A DNA stretch of 16,199 nucleotides, taken from an uncultured Clostridia bacterium (GTDB lineage: Bacteria; Bacillota; Clostridia; Christensenellales; CAG-138). Shown in pieces: positions 14,906 to 16,199 of the stretch; within the stretch, counting starts at the first letter, position 1, and every line of letters begins with the position of its first letter. The position numbers were made by a program, and so were the translations under genes. The notes below the pieces were generated by a model. It searched no databases and had not been told where the DNA came from. It saw only the letters and a program-made list of their open reading frames with translations. The stretch spans positions 1 through 16,199 of the forward strand of contig CALEPU010000275.1 in assembly GCA_937913075.1 (NCBI GenBank). The letters run 5' to 3'.

Positions 14906-16199
14906 ATGGCACGTTTTAAAAAAATGCTTGCGCTGCTGCTTGCGGCGGTTCTTGTCGCAGGCGCCTGCTTTGCCGACGCCGCGTATGCCTTCGGCGCTCG
15001 CTTAATGGGCGCGTACGGTGCGCTTGACGTGCCGTCAGACAGCGATTACGACGGCATACCCGACATTTACGACGCGTATCCCAACAGCAACGTCTTCACC
15101 GGCAAGATGAAGAGCGGGCACGACGGCACCACAACCGTCAGCTTTACAATGGATTTCAGGAGCTTTTTCGGGGATAATACCGTCTACCGTCCCGACGTTG
15201 CCGGCGTATCCGTTATAGGCAGTGCGCTTGCGTACTATGCTCCCAATACCGACGAGGAGACCTACGTTATTTTCGACTCCTCTCAGACTTGGTCCGGCGG
15301 CGCTGCCTCCAAGGTCGACGGCATGCAGCTCATGCAGGTGCTCGGCTTTGAAGACGTTGTGGATTACACTCTCGATTCCTATGGCGACGACGATATCTGC
15401 GAGGTCATAATAGGCCATCACACGGTCGAATACAACGGCGAGACCAAGGTGGTGGTCGCCCTTTGGGTAAGAGGCACCGAGCCCTCCAGCGAGGAAGAGT
15501 GGAGCTCCAACTTCAACGTGGGCGACCTTGCAAGGTTCTTCGACGCATACGACATTCAGGAGGGGAAGAGCCCCCGCCAGTCCAACGCCGACTGGACGAG
15601 GAAGACCAACCACCGCGGCTTTGACGTCTGCGCTACAAGGCTTTTAAATTACCTCAAACAGTATTACCTTGACGACTACGTTCAGCCCGTGCTTGATTCC
15701 ATGCCGGAAGCAAAACTTACCTATTGGCTCACCGGTCATTCAAGGGGCGCCGCAGTCGCCAACCTCATGGCTTCGTACCTTATCGATGAGGGCAATGAGG
15801 TCTACTGCTACACCTTCGCAGCTCCCTACAACACCGCCAATACCGAGGCTTCCGCCGAAAAGTACGACTGCATTTTCAACCTTGTAAACAGCAACGATTT
15901 CGTGCCTACGCTGCCCATGCCCGAGTGGGGCTTTACAAGGTTCGGCAAGACGGCTTACGTCGACGCCTCGCAGTATTCCTCGCAGATAAAGACCGCCACG
16001 GGCGAAACTTACGACGGCAAGTACCTTACTTCGAGCGATATCAATACGATGCTTAACAAGTTCATTTGCATCACGGGCGAAAATGCCGATAGGGACAACC
16101 CGGGCAAGATATTGGGCTGGCGCGAGGTCTACGTCCTCCACTGCGGTCATAACCATGCCGGTGCAACAAACGGCAATTATCAGTCCACGACCTTCTGCG
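14906..16199 (+). CDS. Secreted class-3-lipase-like hydrolase with calcium loop, 3'-truncated by window edge
   Basis: The frame is open from the ATG at 14906 to the window end: 431 residues, with no stop. GAGG lies eight bases upstream. A Sec signal peptide (MARFKKMLALLLAAV...) probably ends at AYA (residues 26-28); a weak lipobox-like AGAC at 18-21 is an alternative. Residues 45-56 form DSDYDGIPDIYD, the DxDxDGxxDxxD calcium-binding pattern of thrombospondin-type-3/dockerin-like repeats. The hydrolase part has the oxyanion-type VRGT (188-191), the nucleophile elbow GHSRG with S279 (277-281), the family-like FAAPYNT (304-310), and a NDFVPTLP segment whose D331 suits the acid. A His such as H414 or H416 in HCGHNHAG could complete the triad. 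It most likely hydrolyses lipids or esters outside the cell; the substrate is not readable. The missing C-terminus may hold anchors or repeats. Confidence 0.88.
   Translation, partial: MARFKKMLALLLAAVLVAGACFADAAYAFGARLMGAYGALDVPSDSDYDGIPDIYDAYPNSNVFTGKMKSGHDGTTTVSFTMDFRSFFGDNTVYRPDVAGVSVIGSALAYYAPNTDEETYVIFDSSQTWSGGAASKVDGMQLMQVLGFEDVVDYTLDSYGDDDICEVIIGHHTVEYNGETKVVVALWVRGTEPSSEEEWSSNFNVGDLARFFDAYDIQEGKSPRQSNADWTRKTNHRGFDVCATRLLNYLKQYYLDDYVQPVLDSMPEAKLTYWLTGHSRGAAVANLMASYLIDEGNEVYCYTFAAPYNTANTEASAEKYDCIFNLVNSNDFVPTLPMPEWGFTRFGKTAYVDASQYSSQIKTATGETYDGKYLTSSDINTMLNKFICITGENADRDNPGKILGWREVYVLHCGHNHAGATNGNYQSTTFC

Noticed and set aside
15035..15613. Minus-strand 192-codon frame opposite the lipase-like gene
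   Set aside because: The plus-strand frame has a signal peptide, promoter, ribosome site and lipase motifs; the antisense frame has none.

Overview
The window looks like the chromosome of a low-G+C-phylum (Firmicutes) bacterium of the class Clostridia, probably an Oscillospiraceae/Christensenellales-like gut anaerobe. The basis is the protein families, the strong GGAGG-type ribosome binding sites, the lipoprotein and Sec signal peptides, and the moderately GC-rich coding DNA with GC-biased third positions. This placement is inference from style; no rRNA is present.

The layout is two blocks pointing at each other, plus a gene at the right edge. Left block (+ strand): the end of valS (valyl-tRNA synthetase), an ECF-transporter substrate-binding (S) subunit, and rmuC, with a 4-base overlap between the last two. 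Then comes a more AT-rich insert carrying its own strong promoter and a DUF4160/DUF2442 small-protein pair, followed by an unrecognised 198-residue protein. A perfect 10-bp hairpin (5726-5751) closes both converging blocks.

Right block (- strand), read in transcription order. First is a metal-resistance operon: an ArsR/SmtB-type repressor, a free-standing 72-residue heavy-metal-associated (HMA) domain protein, a P1B-type Zn/Cd/Pb-exporting ATPase without its own HMA domain, and a lipoprotein. The regulator, chaperone-like protein and ATPase overlap each other. The operon promoter has a perfect palindrome between its -35 and -10 boxes and a second copy of the same half-sites in the leader, which fits metal-released repression. 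Next is a housekeeping operon mgtE-secA-serS (Mg2+ channel, Sec motor ATPase, seryl-tRNA synthetase) behind a near-consensus promoter. Its short leader has an odd start-codon arrangement.

Right edge (+ strand): divergent from the metal operon, a secreted class-3-lipase-like protein with a calcium-binding acidic loop runs off the window.

The points most worth a second look are: a regular four-cysteine ladder (CX3CX3CX3C) inserted in the nucleotide-binding domain of the metal ATPase; the split HMA domain; the two-class metal ligand set in the repressor; the mgtE leader with an overlapping micro-ORF; and the DUF4160/DUF2442 pair.
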